64,000 bases of DNA from Flavobacterium sp. LC2016-13 (GTDB taxonomy: Bacteria > Bacteroidota > Bacteroidia > Flavobacteriales > Flavobacteriaceae), in the NCBI RefSeq assembly GCF_009707955.1, contig NZ_WMDQ01000013.1, forward strand, positions 1 to 64,000. The letters are read 5' to 3'. Under the pieces are notes generated by a model. The model did no database searches. It saw nothing but the letters and a program-made list of their open reading frames with translations, and was not told the origin of the DNA. Below, piece after piece: positions 10,523 to 19,342 of this stretch (position 1 is the stretch's first letter; every line of letters begins with the position of its first letter). A program made the position numbers and the translations under genes.

Positions 10523-12367
10523 ATGATTATAAGGAAACTATCATTAGGAGTCTCAGTTTTATTGTCAATGGTTGGCTTTGCACAAGATGTTGCTAAAGCT
10601 GATTTACAGATAAAACCGGATTTAAAAATATCGTATTTAGATTCTGTTAAAAACTCATTTCAAAAAGACAAAATGTGTACTCGCGTAGACAGTCTTTGGA
10701 TGAATGAATTAGTAAGTTTAGATATCTACGATGATTTAACGAAAGACATTCAAACCATCAATACAGATGTTACTGTTGATGAAGAATTACCAACTGAGTT
10801 GCTTAAACAGCGACTTCAGGTTATGAATGAGAAATCGCCTTTTGATATAGAATATAATCAAGGATTAGAAAACATAATAAAGTCGTTTCTTAAGAATCGT
10901 AAAAAATCGTTCTCTAGATTAATGGCTTTATCAGAATATTATTTCCCAATATTTGAAGATGCTTTTGCGAAACAAAACGTTCCTTTAGAAATTAAATATT
11001 TAGCCGTGGTAGAATCTGCTTTAAATCCTAAAGCAGTTTCTCACATGGGCGCCACAGGAATTTGGCAATTCATGTACGGAACAGGAAAACAGTACGATCT
11101 TAAAATCGATTCGTATATTGATGAACGCAGCGATCCTATGAAAGCTACAGCTGCCTGTTCAGAATATATGACCAAAATGTATAAAATTTTTGGAGATTGG
11201 GAGCTTGTTTTGGCTTCATACAATTCTGGTCCTGGAAACGTTACCAAAGCGATTCGTCGTTCCGGAGGAAAAACAAAATACTGGGATATTCGTAACCATC
11301 TTCCAAAAGAAACTCAAGGTTATGTTCCCGCTTTTCTTGCGACAATGTACCTTTTTGAATTCCACAAAGAACACGGAATCAATCCGGAAAGAGCAGTTGT
11401 TAAGAACTTTGAAACAGATACAGTTCAAATCAAGAATCAAATGTCTTTCAAACAAATTGCAGATTTGTTAGACATGCCACAATCACAAATACAACTTTTA
11501 AATCCTTCATATAAACTAAACGTTGTACCATTTTATCAAAATGAACCACACTTTTTACGTTTGCCGAAAGATAAAATTGCCACTTTTGTAAACAACGAAG
11601 ACAAAATTTATGCTTACGTAAATTATCAGTCACAACACAAAGGACTTCCAAAACAATTAGCTTTAAAAGTAACTCCAAAAGGTAAAGCGCAACTTAATAA
11701 TGCCGTTGCAGCAGCATCTGAAGTTCAGTTTTATAAAGTTAGAAAAGGTGATAACCTGGGAACAATTGCAGACAAATATGATGTTTCTATTTTAGATTTG
11801 AAAAAATGGAATAACCTTAAAGGAAATGCAATTGCACTTGGTAAAACTTTAAAAATCAAATCAAACAATGATTCGATTGTAAAAAATCCAAAAGAATTAA
11901 AAGTTACACCTGAAATAGACAGAAAACAACCTGAAGAAGCAATTGCATCTGCAAACAATAATGATAAAGGTGGTAAAAATATTGAATATGTAGTAGCTGC
12001 CGGAGATAATTTAGGAAGTATTGCTAAAAAATTCGATTTATCAGTTGCTGATTTAAAAGAGCTAAATAACCTGTCATCAAACAATCTTAGCCTTGGTAAA
12101 ACATTAATTGTTGGTAAAGAGGTTATTTTTGAAGAAGAAACACCAGCAACAAATATAGCAGTAGCATCAACATCATCTATTGATTCATTTAAGAAAAAAA
12201 CAGCTTCAGCTAAAAATATAACAGAAGATTATTACGTTAAAAAAGGAGATTCATTATATAGTATTTCAAAAAAATATCCCGGAGTAACAATTTCAGATAT
12301 TAAAAAATGGAATAACATTAAAGATGGCGATATTAAACCCGGAATGAAACTTAAAATAAACGGATAA
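10523..12367 (+). CDS. Lytic transglycosylase with three LysM domains (MltD-like)
   Basis: A 614-residue secreted murein hydrolase. The ATG at 10523 gives the signal peptide MIIRKLSLGVSVLLSMVGFAQ. A longer frame starting with TTG at 10493 is unlikely. Residues of about 145-290 form an SLT domain with catalytic Glu164 in VVESALNPKA, plus GATGIWQFM and the ASYNSGPGNV motif. Three LysM peptidoglycan-binding modules follow at roughly 403-447, 488-532 and 569-613, each with a (K/G)GDxLxxIxxKY opening. It should cleave glycan strands in the periplasm during wall turnover. DUF4837 and DUF1579 lipoproteins follow on the same strand. Confidence 0.92.
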   Translation: MIIRKLSLGVSVLLSMVGFAQDVAKADLQIKPDLKISYLDSVKNSFQKDKMCTRVDSLWMNELVSLDIYDDLTKDIQTINTDVTVDEELPTELLKQRLQVMNEKSPFDIEYNQGLENIIKSFLKNRKKSFSRLMALSEYYFPIFEDAFAKQNVPLEIKYLAVVESALNPKAVSHMGATGIWQFMYGTGKQYDLKIDSYIDERSDPMKATAACSEYMTKMYKIFGDWELVLASYNSGPGNVTKAIRRSGGKTKYWDIRNHLPKETQGYVPAFLATMYLFEFHKEHGINPERAVVKNFETDTVQIKNQMSFKQIADLLDMPQSQIQLLNPSYKLNVVPFYQNEPHFLRLPKDKIATFVNNEDKIYAYVNYQSQHKGLPKQLALKVTPKGKAQLNNAVAAASEVQFYKVRKGDNLGTIADKYDVSILDLKKWNNLKGNAIALGKTLKIKSNNDSIVKNPKELKVTPEIDRKQPEEAIASANNNDKGGKNIEYVVAAGDNLGSIAKKFDLSVADLKELNNLSSNNLSLGKTLIVGKEVIFEEETPATNIAVASTSSIDSFKKKTASAKNITEDYYVKKGDSLYSISKKYPGVTISDIKKWNNIKDGDIKPGMKLKING

Positions 12368-12413
12368 TAAAAAATCTTAACTAAATTTGGGTTTTATTTC
12401 ATAAACTAAGAAA

Positions 12414-13382
12414 ATGAATAAAACCCATTTTTTATGCCTTTTACTTTCGTGTTTGTTTGTTTCTTGTTTTAAAAACGAAAAGCAGCCTCAACCCATATCA
12501 GGTAAAACAAACACCATTTCTATTATCATCGACGATCAGTTGTGGTATGGAGAAGTAGGCGACACCATTCGAAATAAATTTGCTTCACCCGTTTTAGGCC
12601 TTACACAGGAAGAGCCACTATTTACAATCAATCAATATCCTGCCAAACTACTCGAAGGTTTTGTAACCGATAGTCGAAGTATTATTGTGGTTAAAAAAGC
12701 CGCAACAGACAAATTCGAAATAAAACACAGCAAAGCCTTACCACATCATACATTTCGTATTTACGGAAAATCTATAGACGATATTATTTGCAGCATCGAA
12801 TTAAATTCGGCACAAATGATCAAGATGATTCGCGATGCCGAGATTCAAAAAATCCAACAAGATAACAGCAAAGCATTATTAAATCCTGCCGTTATCAAAA
12901 ACAAGTTTCATATCGGTTTGCAAATTCCCGCAGGCTACGAATATATGCTCCACAAAAAGAACTTCATGTGGCTTAAAAAGGAAATCATAAGCGGAAATAC
13001 AAGTTTGCTTATCTATCAAATTCCAATTTCAAGGCTAACAAAAAGTTCAGACATTGTTGGAAATATTGTTCGAATGAGAGATTCGGTTGGCCGCTATATA
13101 AAAGGTCGTGAACCCAATACACAAATGATAACCGGCGAAGCTTATGCACCTTATTTTTCAACTATAGTTTTAAACGGAAAGAAAACTTTTGAAACGAAAG
13201 GCACATGGGAGTTGAAAAATGATTTCATGACCGGGCCATTTATCAATTATGCAATTGTTGATTATGCTTACAACAGAATTTTAGTTATCGAAGGATTTTG
13301 CTATTCACCATCTAATCAGGAACGTGACTTAATGTTAGAATTAGAAGCCATTATAAAATCAGTTAAAGTAGATAAAAGATAG
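12414..13382 (+). CDS. DUF4837 family lipoprotein
   Basis: A 322-residue lipoprotein of unknown function, with a lipobox in LLSCLFVSC at Cys18. The sequence pattern (IIVVKKA near residue 100, IPAGYEYMLHKKNFMWLKKE, then MTGPFINYAIVDYA near 280) resembles the Bacteroidota family DUF4837, often encoded just downstream of a LysM transglycosylase as here (47 bp away). The spacing suggests co-transcription and an envelope role, but no catalytic motif is visible. The family assignment is from memory of its pattern. Confidence 0.75.
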   Translation: MNKTHFLCLLLSCLFVSCFKNEKQPQPISGKTNTISIIIDDQLWYGEVGDTIRNKFASPVLGLTQEEPLFTINQYPAKLLEGFVTDSRSIIVVKKAATDKFEIKHSKALPHHTFRIYGKSIDDIICSIELNSAQMIKMIRDAEIQKIQQDNSKALLNPAVIKNKFHIGLQIPAGYEYMLHKKNFMWLKKEIISGNTSLLIYQIPISRLTKSSDIVGNIVRMRDSVGRYIKGREPNTQMITGEAYAPYFSTIVLNGKKTFETKGTWELKNDFMTGPFINYAIVDYAYNRILVIEGFCYSPSNQERDLMLELEAIIKSVKVDKR

Positions 13383-13397
13383 CACTCGTATTTTTCT

Positions 13398-13405
13398 TAC
13401 TTTTG
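13398..13405 (+). promoter_or_regulatory. Candidate -7 box for the DUF1579 gene
   Basis: TACTTTTG matches TAnnTTTG and ends 24 bp before the first ATG of the downstream gene. It suggests the DUF1579 gene has its own promoter. Confidence 0.5.
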
Positions 13406-13429
13406 TTTTTACAAAAAACTTAAAAACAG

Positions 13430-14077
13430 ATGATTATGAAAAAAACTATTGTAACACTATTGATTTTAGTCCTGTGTTTTGCTTCTTGCAAAAAAGAGGT
13501 AAAAACAGAAACTGAAACCACCACAGCCACTGATACGATTAAAACCAAACAACCAGTTGCAGAAGAACCGTTAGATTCTGTAGCACAAATGAAAGCTTGG
13601 GCAGCTTATGCAACTCCTGGAAATCCGCATAAAATGATGGCAGATGAAATTGGAACCTGGAACTGCGACATGACTTTTTGGTCAGAAGCAAATGCAAAAC
13701 CACAAAAAGCAACTTCTACAGCAAACATCAAAATGATCCTTGGCGGCAGATATCAGGAAGCAAATTATCAGGGACAAATGATGGGACAACCATTTGAAGG
13801 TAAAAGCACACTTGCTTACAACAATGCCAGCAAAGAATATACAACTACATTTATCGATAATATGGGAACTGGTATGCTGGTAGCCGTTGGTAAATATGAT
13901 GAAAAAACAAAAAGTACCGAGTTTAAAGGTGATATGGTAAACCCGCTAAATGGTAAAAAAACACCTTACAGAGAAATCTACACCATAGTTGATCCCAAAA
14001 CCCGAAAAATGGAAATGTTTGATGTTAAAAATGGAGAAGAATTTAAAAGCATGGAAATTATAATGAAGAAGAAATAG
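13430..14077 (+). CDS. DUF1579 domain lipoprotein
   Basis: A 215-residue lipoprotein. The signal peptide ends at a lipobox in LCFASCKK; starts at 13430 and 13436 are both plausible. A Thr/Glu-rich linker (roughly residues 25-50) precedes a DUF1579-like domain. That domain has the typical opening GNPHKMMADEIGTWNCDMTF, then GGRYQEANYQG, and ends in a beta-strand with EFKSMEI. Such domains form small beta-barrel or calycin-like folds and have no established activity. A strong hairpin lies directly downstream. The function is not known. Confidence 0.8.
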   Translation: MIMKKTIVTLLILVLCFASCKKEVKTETETTTATDTIKTKQPVAEEPLDSVAQMKAWAAYATPGNPHKMMADEIGTWNCDMTFWSEANAKPQKATSTANIKMILGGRYQEANYQGQMMGQPFEGKSTLAYNNASKEYTTTFIDNMGTGMLVAVGKYDEKTKSTEFKGDMVNPLNGKKTPYREIYTIVDPKTRKMEMFDVKNGEEFKSMEIIMKKK

Positions 14078-14092
14078 AAACAGATTTAAATA

Positions 14093-14142
14093 ATAAATAG
14101 AAATCCCGATTGCTAAATGTGGTAATCGGGATTTCTATTTAT
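14093..14142. terminator. Hairpin terminator after the DUF1579 gene
   Basis: A perfect 19-bp stem (14093-14111 with 14124-14142, arm core GAAATCCCGATT) has a 12-base loop. It contains the TCCCGAT/ATCGGGA word also seen in other intergenic hairpins of this window. Confidence 0.75.
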
Positions 14143-14163
14143 AAATCTTTTTTAAAACAGTTG

Positions 14164-14171
14164 TAAATTTG
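14164..14171 (+). promoter_or_regulatory. Candidate -7 box for the ElaA-like gene
   Basis: TAAATTTG matches TAnnTTTG and ends 47 bp before the ATG at 14219. No convincing -33 TTG is seen. Confidence 0.4.
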
Positions 14172-14218
14172 ATTTAATTTAGCTTTTTAAATAAATTGAT
14201 CTTTTCAAATAATAGAGA

Positions 14219-14665
14219 ATGGAATTAAAATGGAAAATAAAGCCTTTTGAGGCACTAACAGTTCACGAGTTATATGATTTACTCAAAGTAAGAAGTGAAA
14301 TCTTTGTATTAGAGCAAAATTGCGTTTATTTGGATCTTGACGGTAAAGACAAGAAAGCACTTCACCTAATTGGAGAATACGACGGAAAGATTGTCGCTTA
14401 TGCACGCTTATTTGATGCAGGAATTAGTTTCGACAATTCATCAATAGGAAGAGTAGTTGTTGATGCCAATTATCGCGATAAAAAATGGGGACACGACTTA
14501 ATGCGTGAAGCTATTGCCGGAATTAAGTCAAATTTCGGGAAAGATGAAATTACAATAGGAGCACAATTGTATTTAAAGAAATTCTACGAAAGCCACGGAT
14601 TCGTGCAAACAAGTGAAATGTATCTGGAAGATGATATTCCGCATATCGAGATGCAGCGAAAGTAA
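14219..14665 (+). CDS. ElaA-like GNAT family N-acetyltransferase
   Basis: A 148-residue cytosolic protein. The N-terminus (FEALTVHELYDLLKVRSEIFVLEQNC) is characteristic of the ElaA branch of the GNAT fold. A central IGRVVVDANYRDKKWGHDLM provides the acetyl-CoA pyrophosphate loop, and the end (LYLKKFYESHGFV) is the usual last helix and strand. The acceptor substrate is unknown for this family. Its stop codon at 14665 directly abuts the stop of the convergent OmpA gene at 14666, with no terminator between them, so their transcripts would overlap. Confidence 0.88.
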   Translation: MELKWKIKPFEALTVHELYDLLKVRSEIFVLEQNCVYLDLDGKDKKALHLIGEYDGKIVAYARLFDAGISFDNSSIGRVVVDANYRDKKWGHDLMREAIAGIKSNFGKDEITIGAQLYLKKFYESHGFVQTSEMYLEDDIPHIEMQRK

Positions 14666-15469
14666 TTAAAGCTTCGTAATCAAAAATTCAACACGTCTGT
14701 CATATTGATCGCCTTTTCCTAGCGGATATTTATTTCCGCAACCCTGAAAAGTCATTCTGCTTGTAGAGATTTTTTTAGACATCAAATACTTAAAAACGGA
14801 TTTGGCACGGTTCCAGGAAAGTCTTCTTTCTTTGGTTTCCCTGTCAATTCCGTCACTGTAGATTTCCGGAGTACAGCAAACATGTCCTCTAATCTCAAAT
14901 TGAATGTTTTTCTTGTTTTGCAATACAATTGAAATTTTATCTAATTCATTTTTAGAATGATGCGTTAATTTCGCACTTCCAAGATCAAATAAAATATTGT
15001 GCAAAGTAATTTTATCGCCAACTTTTAGATTGTCTTTGAATGAGTTTTGAATTTCTTTCCCAAAACTATTTCGCTTTACCGCAATTAAGTCAACCCGCCG
15101 ATTTCTCGAACGCGTTTCATATAAGTTCTCGACAGTATCTTTTTTGATAATAACCCGTCCTTTGCCTTCAAGAATTATGATTTTACTTTGGTTAAAACCT
15201 TTAGAAACTAATAATTGCTGAATCGTATTAGCACGATTTCGGGATAATCTGAAATTATATTCGTCATTGCCGCGATCATCGCAATAACCATAGATTTGAA
15301 TAGACTCAATTTTTGAGGTATCAATTGTTTTTATAAAATTCGTAACAACTTCAGTCTGTTGTTCAGTAAGATCAAATTTATCGAACTCAAAAAATATAGT
15401 TTCGATAGTTTTTTGCTGTGCCAGTAAATTGATCGTAAAGAATAGAAATAAGACTTTACAAATTTTCAT
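14666..15469 (-). CDS. Protein with two tandem OmpA-like peptidoglycan-binding domains
   Basis: A 267-residue exported protein with signal peptide MKICKVLFLFFTINLLAQ. It consists almost only of two OmpA C-terminal-type domains. The first (residues 23-110) has IFFEFDKFDLTEQQ, GYCDDRGNDEYNFRLSRNRA and the closing GKG. The second (residues 160-267) has LFDLGSAKLTHHSKNELDK, RGHVCC, LSWNRAKSVFKYL and YDRRVEFLI. There is no barrel domain, so it probably sits in the periplasm binding peptidoglycan at two points. It ends a minus-strand run (DUF4349, S41, OmpA) with gaps of 2 and 5 bp, consistent with an operon. Confidence 0.88.
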   Translation of the reverse strand: MKICKVLFLFFTINLLAQQKTIETIFFEFDKFDLTEQQTEVVTNFIKTIDTSKIESIQIYGYCDDRGNDEYNFRLSRNRANTIQQLLVSKGFNQSKIIILEGKGRVIIKKDTVENLYETRSRNRRVDLIAVKRNSFGKEIQNSFKDNLKVGDKITLHNILFDLGSAKLTHHSKNELDKISIVLQNKKNIQFEIRGHVCCTPEIYSDGIDRETKERRLSWNRAKSVFKYLMSKKISTSRMTFQGCGNKYPLGKGDQYDRRVEFLITKL

Positions 15470-15474
15470 TTTTT

Positions 15475-17112
15475 CTACATTTTTAAAATCGTTTTATACT
15501 CAGTTTGATTATTTAAAACGCTCACCGCTTTTTTAATTTCTGAATTGTTTTTAATGTAAAATTGATACAAACCTTCCTGATATTGGTATCTTTTGATTAG
15601 TTCTTCCTGAATTAAGTTTTTAATTTCCTTTTGGTTTTTATCCAGTAAAGTAGTTTCGCTTTTTTCAAGAGCATTTAATAACTGCTGATATTCTGCTGCG
15701 ATCGTTTCGTCTATTTTTTCATTTTTGGCTGCAGCCAAAGTATTTTTCAGCGCCACTTCAGTTTCAGTATCAAAACTAATTTTGTTCGCTTTTAAGTATT
15801 GTTTAAAACTGGCATAATCCGCATCAGATACTGTTGGGATTTTATCGCCTAAATTTGGATTTTTATAATAGTAAGTTGTTGCATAATCAAAAATTCCGTC
15901 ATTTTTTAAAAGCGCAGTTGTAATCGGGCTCACTTTAGCTTCATCCAATTCAATATCCGGCAAAACACCTCCACCATCATAAACCGTTCTTCCTTTTCTT
16001 GTTTTAAAAGCATTAAAGTTTTTAGCATCAGTTTTTTGAGCCACACCATTCTTGTCTTTATGCGCATAATCTAAAGCCTGAATACAACGGCCGGAAGGCG
16101 TATAATAACGAGAAATAGTTACTTTCAACTGAGTTCCGTAAGTTAAGTCAACAGAACGCTGAACCAAACCTTTACCAAAACTGCGGCTTCCTAAAACTAC
16201 AGCACGATCTAAATCCTGCAAAGCCCCCGATACAATTTCTGATGCCGAAGCACTTCTTCCATTTACTAATATTGCCAACGGAATCTCAGTATCTATCGGT
16301 TGATTTTGAGTTTTATAAATATTATTATGTTTTTCAATTCTTGATTTTGTAGTTACAATTACTTCATTCTTTGGAACAAACAAATTACAAATATCAATTG
16401 CTTCATTTAGTAAACCACCCGGATTTCCTCTTAAATCAAGAACAATTTGTTTGGCGCCATCAGCTTTTAGTTTTTCAAGAGCTTCTTTAACTTCAGCCGC
16501 AGCTTTTCTACTAAAATGTGCTAAAACAATATAACCCGTTTTGTCATCAATTTTTCCGTAAAACGGAACCGATTTAATATCAACCTCATCTAAAACCAGA
16601 ACCGTGGTTAAGGTTTTTCCCTGACGTAGGTATTTTATGGTAATCTTGGTGTTTTTAGTTCCCTTTAATAATTGCGAAGCATCATCTTTAAAATCGGCAA
16701 TTAACACATCGCCAATCTGAATAATTTCGTCGCCCGCTTTTAATCCCGCTTTATCTGCAGGATAATTTTTATAAGGTTCGCGAACAATTAAACGATCTTT
16801 CTTTCTGGCGATCATAGCACCAATTCCGGTATATTCACCAGTATTGTTGATTTTAAAATTCACCACATCCTGCTCATTAAAATAAACCGTGTATGGATCT
16901 AAACTTCCCAACATACTTTTAATCGCTTTGTCCATCAAATCACCCGGATTTGTTTCGTCGACATAATTTGTGTTAACAGCTTTAAAAAGTGTTGTGAAGA
17001 TTTCTATTTGTTTCGCAATCTCAAAGAAATCGTCTTTGAAACTCGTTCCAATAAATAAAAATCCTGCAGCAACAGTTGGTATAATGAACTTCTTTTTGAA
17101 ATAAGGATACAT
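15475..17112 (-). CDS. S41 family C-terminal processing protease
   Basis: A 545-residue periplasmic protease of the CtpA/Prc type. An N-terminal hydrophobic segment (residues 8-25) serves as signal or anchor. A PDZ domain covers about 95-165 (GIGAMI, PADKAGLKAGDEI). The protease domain has LDLRGNPGGLL and GRSASASEI, with the predicted nucleophile Ser289 and general base Lys314 (SFGKGLVQ), the 25-residue spacing seen in E. coli Prc. It cleaves proteins near their C-termini. It lies 2 bp after the DUF4349 gene and 5 bp before the OmpA gene. Confidence 0.93.
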   Translation of the reverse strand: MYPYFKKKFIIPTVAAGFLFIGTSFKDDFFEIAKQIEIFTTLFKAVNTNYVDETNPGDLMDKAIKSMLGSLDPYTVYFNEQDVVNFKINNTGEYTGIGAMIARKKDRLIVREPYKNYPADKAGLKAGDEIIQIGDVLIADFKDDASQLLKGTKNTKITIKYLRQGKTLTTVLVLDEVDIKSVPFYGKIDDKTGYIVLAHFSRKAAAEVKEALEKLKADGAKQIVLDLRGNPGGLLNEAIDICNLFVPKNEVIVTTKSRIEKHNNIYKTQNQPIDTEIPLAILVNGRSASASEIVSGALQDLDRAVVLGSRSFGKGLVQRSVDLTYGTQLKVTISRYYTPSGRCIQALDYAHKDKNGVAQKTDAKNFNAFKTRKGRTVYDGGGVLPDIELDEAKVSPITTALLKNDGIFDYATTYYYKNPNLGDKIPTVSDADYASFKQYLKANKISFDTETEVALKNTLAAAKNEKIDETIAAEYQQLLNALEKSETTLLDKNQKEIKNLIQEELIKRYQYQEGLYQFYIKNNSEIKKAVSVLNNQTEYKTILKM

Positions 17113-17114
17113 GA

Positions 17115-17936
17115 TTATGTTTTTTTTCTTTTAAATCTTTTTCTAATAAAATAGGCGAGTATAACAAATAACAGGATAAACGGCCAAACGCTAATGACTG
17201 ATATTAAGAATTCTGAAAGGCTAAAAAATCCGGATTTAATAGCGCTCCATATTTTTGAACCAAATGAAATTTTAACTCCTTCTTTTTGAGCAATAGTTTT
17301 ATAAAATTCAATCGAAATTGTGCTTTCAGAAACACGGCTTTCTAAATATTTCAAGCGCCCTTCTTTAGCTTCAATCTCTTCTCTTATAGCTGAAATTTGT
17401 TTTTCAATTTCTAAGATTTCACTTATTTTATTGGCTTTTTTTAGTATTTCTATATAACGCGCTTCAAGTTTGCGTTTTGTGTTTAATCTCGAATTCAAAT
17501 CAATATATTCTTCCGTAACATCTTCAGAAGAAATATCCTTACGCTCAAAATAAGAAACGCCTTTGGAAACCGAACTTATGAAAGCATCAAAATTTTGACT
17601 TGGAACACGAACAGTTATATTTCTATAAACGCTACCATCATCCTTTCCTTCAGAATCATTTTGTACCTTTCCTTTATTGGCTTTTATCGCAGTTTCAATT
17701 TGATCGAAAGTACTTTCCAGATCATTTGTTTCAAAACGAAGGGACGCTTGTTTTATTATTTTCTGTTGAATTTCTGGCGAAGGAATCTCTGCATCTTTAT
17801 CTGAAAGGGATTCACTTTTATAAGCTGGAGAAACTTTGACGGTACTAACCGCCATATTATTATAAACTTCATCTTCGTTTTTACTACAACCTGTAAGACC
17901 TAAAACAATCAGAAACAAAAAGGAAATGTATCTCAT
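17115..17936 (-). CDS. DUF4349 domain lipoprotein
   Basis: A 273-residue membrane-anchored protein. The lipobox is GLTGC at Cys17. The DUF4349 body (roughly residues 60-230) has the hallmark IIKQASLRFETND, ITVRVPSQNFDAF, and a long coiled-coil around 150-200 (LEARYIEILKKANKISEILE). A C-terminal membrane helix (about 240-262) is followed by a Lys/Arg tail. The family's role is unknown. It is the first gene of the S41/OmpA minus-strand unit. A lipid anchor plus a TM helix is usual for the family. Confidence 0.88.
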   Translation of the reverse strand: MRYISFLFLIVLGLTGCSKNEDEVYNNMAVSTVKVSPAYKSESLSDKDAEIPSPEIQQKIIKQASLRFETNDLESTFDQIETAIKANKGKVQNDSEGKDDGSVYRNITVRVPSQNFDAFISSVSKGVSYFERKDISSEDVTEEYIDLNSRLNTKRKLEARYIEILKKANKISEILEIEKQISAIREEIEAKEGRLKYLESRVSESTISIEFYKTIAQKEGVKISFGSKIWSAIKSGFFSLSEFLISVISVWPFILLFVILAYFIRKRFKRKKT

Positions 17937-18016
17937 AAAATTTCAATTTAGAGCTAAAACTACAATTTTTTTATAATTTTTAATCTAATTTGATAAATAA
18001 ACTTCCGTTTCGAGAT

Positions 18017-18424
18017 CTACAAGTCAGCTTTGATTTCAGAATCAGCAGGTTTGTTTACTTGTTGAAGAAACTTCTCGAACAATTGAATCGTTTTGGTATT
18101 GATTTCTTCGTAAGATAATCGGTCTTTCGTTTGATAGAAAAACATTATAGAATAAGGCTTTTGCAAATTATCTAACAGTAAATGTTTGTTCAATCGATAA
18201 GTCTCTCTTAATACACGTTTGAAGTAATTGCGGTCGACTGCTTTTTTGAAATATTTTTTAGAAACCGAAACCCCAATTTTAGTTCTGTTTTCTTCGGAAT
18301 CAGTTTCAGCTAAACGATAAACCAGACGTAATGGATATTTTGATACCGATTTTCCCTCAGAAAACAGTAATCCAATCGTAGTTTTGCTTTTTAAATGTTC
18401 GTTTTTTGGGTAAGTGAAGCTCAT
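18017..18424 (-). CDS. rnpA: Ribonuclease P protein component
   Basis: A 135-residue basic protein that assists the RNase P RNA in cutting tRNA 5' leaders. The ATG at 18424 (MSFTYPKNEHLKSK) fits the family's N-terminus; an upstream start at 18466 would add an unrelated hydrophobic stretch. The diagnostic RNR motif RNYFKRVLRET is present, as is the usual GVSVSKKYFKKAV strand. It is not beside rpmH or dnaA here, which is common in Bacteroidota. The plsC promoter lies on the opposite strand upstream. Confidence 0.93.
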   Translation of the reverse strand: MSFTYPKNEHLKSKTTIGLLFSEGKSVSKYPLRLVYRLAETDSEENRTKIGVSVSKKYFKKAVDRNYFKRVLRETYRLNKHLLLDNLQKPYSIMFFYQTKDRLSYEEINTKTIQLFEKFLQQVNKPADSEIKADL

Positions 18425-18523
18425 TAATTCAGAAAAAAGTTGCAATTTTATAAGGCAAAGGTACAATTAAACCCTAAAAACGGTTATTGTTTTTAATTTT
18501 AATACCGCTAAAAATATATTTAT

Positions 18524-18531
18524 TACTTTTG
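18524..18531 (+). promoter_or_regulatory. -7 box for the PlsC gene
   Basis: TACTTTTG matches TAnnTTTG and ends 18 bp before the ATG at 18550. Its position rules out the upstream TTG start at 18487. Confidence 0.55.
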
Positions 18532-18549
18532 GCCTTTAATTTTTTAAGC

Positions 18550-19290
18550 ATGCAAAAGATAATTTCGTATCCCATATCCGTAATTTACTATTTATGTTTT
18601 AGTTCCTGTTTATTGGTTTTTCATCCAATACAATGGATCTGCCTAAATGTTTTTGGTTATCAAGCGCATAAAAAGAGTGTCGATTATCTAAATCTTTGCC
18701 TTTTAACCTGTACCAATTTTGTTGGAACAACCTATAAAATTGAAAACAGAGAGACAATTCCTACTGGAGTTCCGTTAATATTTGTATCAAATCACCAAAG
18801 CATGTACGATATCATAGCAATGATTTGGTACTTTAGACGTTTTCATTGTAAATTTGTAAGTAAGAAAGAGTTAGGCAGCGGAATCCCAAGTGTTTCATAC
18901 AATTTACGTCATGGAGGATCTGTTCTGATTGACCGTAAAGACCCAAAACAAGCAATTCCAGTAATCAAGGGATTGTCTGAATATATCGAAAAATATAAAA
19001 GATCTGCTGTAATTTTCCCCGAAGGCACCCGAAGTAAAACCGGAAAACCAAAAGAGTTTGCCCAAAGCGGTTTGAAAATTTTATGTAAATATGCCCCATC
19101 AGCATATGTAGTTCCGGTAAGCATTAACAATTCATGGAAAATGGTTCGTTATGGTATGTTTCCGGTTGGTTTAGGAAATCACCTTAGTTTTACGGTACAT
19201 AAAGCTTTAGCTGTAAAAGATTATGATTTTGCAGAATTAATGGCTTTGACGGAAAAGGCAGTTGTAGAAGGAGTAAACGAGTATAAATAG
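18550..19290 (+). CDS. plsC: 1-acyl-sn-glycerol-3-phosphate acyltransferase
   Basis: A 246-residue inner-membrane enzyme that acylates lysophosphatidic acid to phosphatidic acid. The ATG at 18550 is used because a -7 promoter box lies just upstream. An N-terminal hydrophobic segment (residues 3-30) anchors it. Block I NHQSMYD holds the catalytic His and Asp, and block III is FPEGTRSKTGKPK. Length is typical. The next gene, 52 bp on, is an acyl-ACP desaturase, so the pair probably works together in membrane lipid synthesis and unsaturation. Confidence 0.92.
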   Translation: MQKIISYPISVIYYLCFSSCLLVFHPIQWICLNVFGYQAHKKSVDYLNLCLLTCTNFVGTTYKIENRETIPTGVPLIFVSNHQSMYDIIAMIWYFRRFHCKFVSKKELGSGIPSVSYNLRHGGSVLIDRKDPKQAIPVIKGLSEYIEKYKRSAVIFPEGTRSKTGKPKEFAQSGLKILCKYAPSAYVVPVSINNSWKMVRYGMFPVGLGNHLSFTVHKALAVKDYDFAELMALTEKAVVEGVNEYK

Positions 19291-19342
19291 ATTTTTGTTT
19301 TTAGTAAAAACTAAAACTTAAATCCCAAATCTAAAATAAGTA

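Noticed and set aside
17595..17839. Plus-strand frames opposite the DUF4349 gene
   Set aside because: The minus-strand gene has a clear lipobox, family motifs and operon context; the opposite frames have none.
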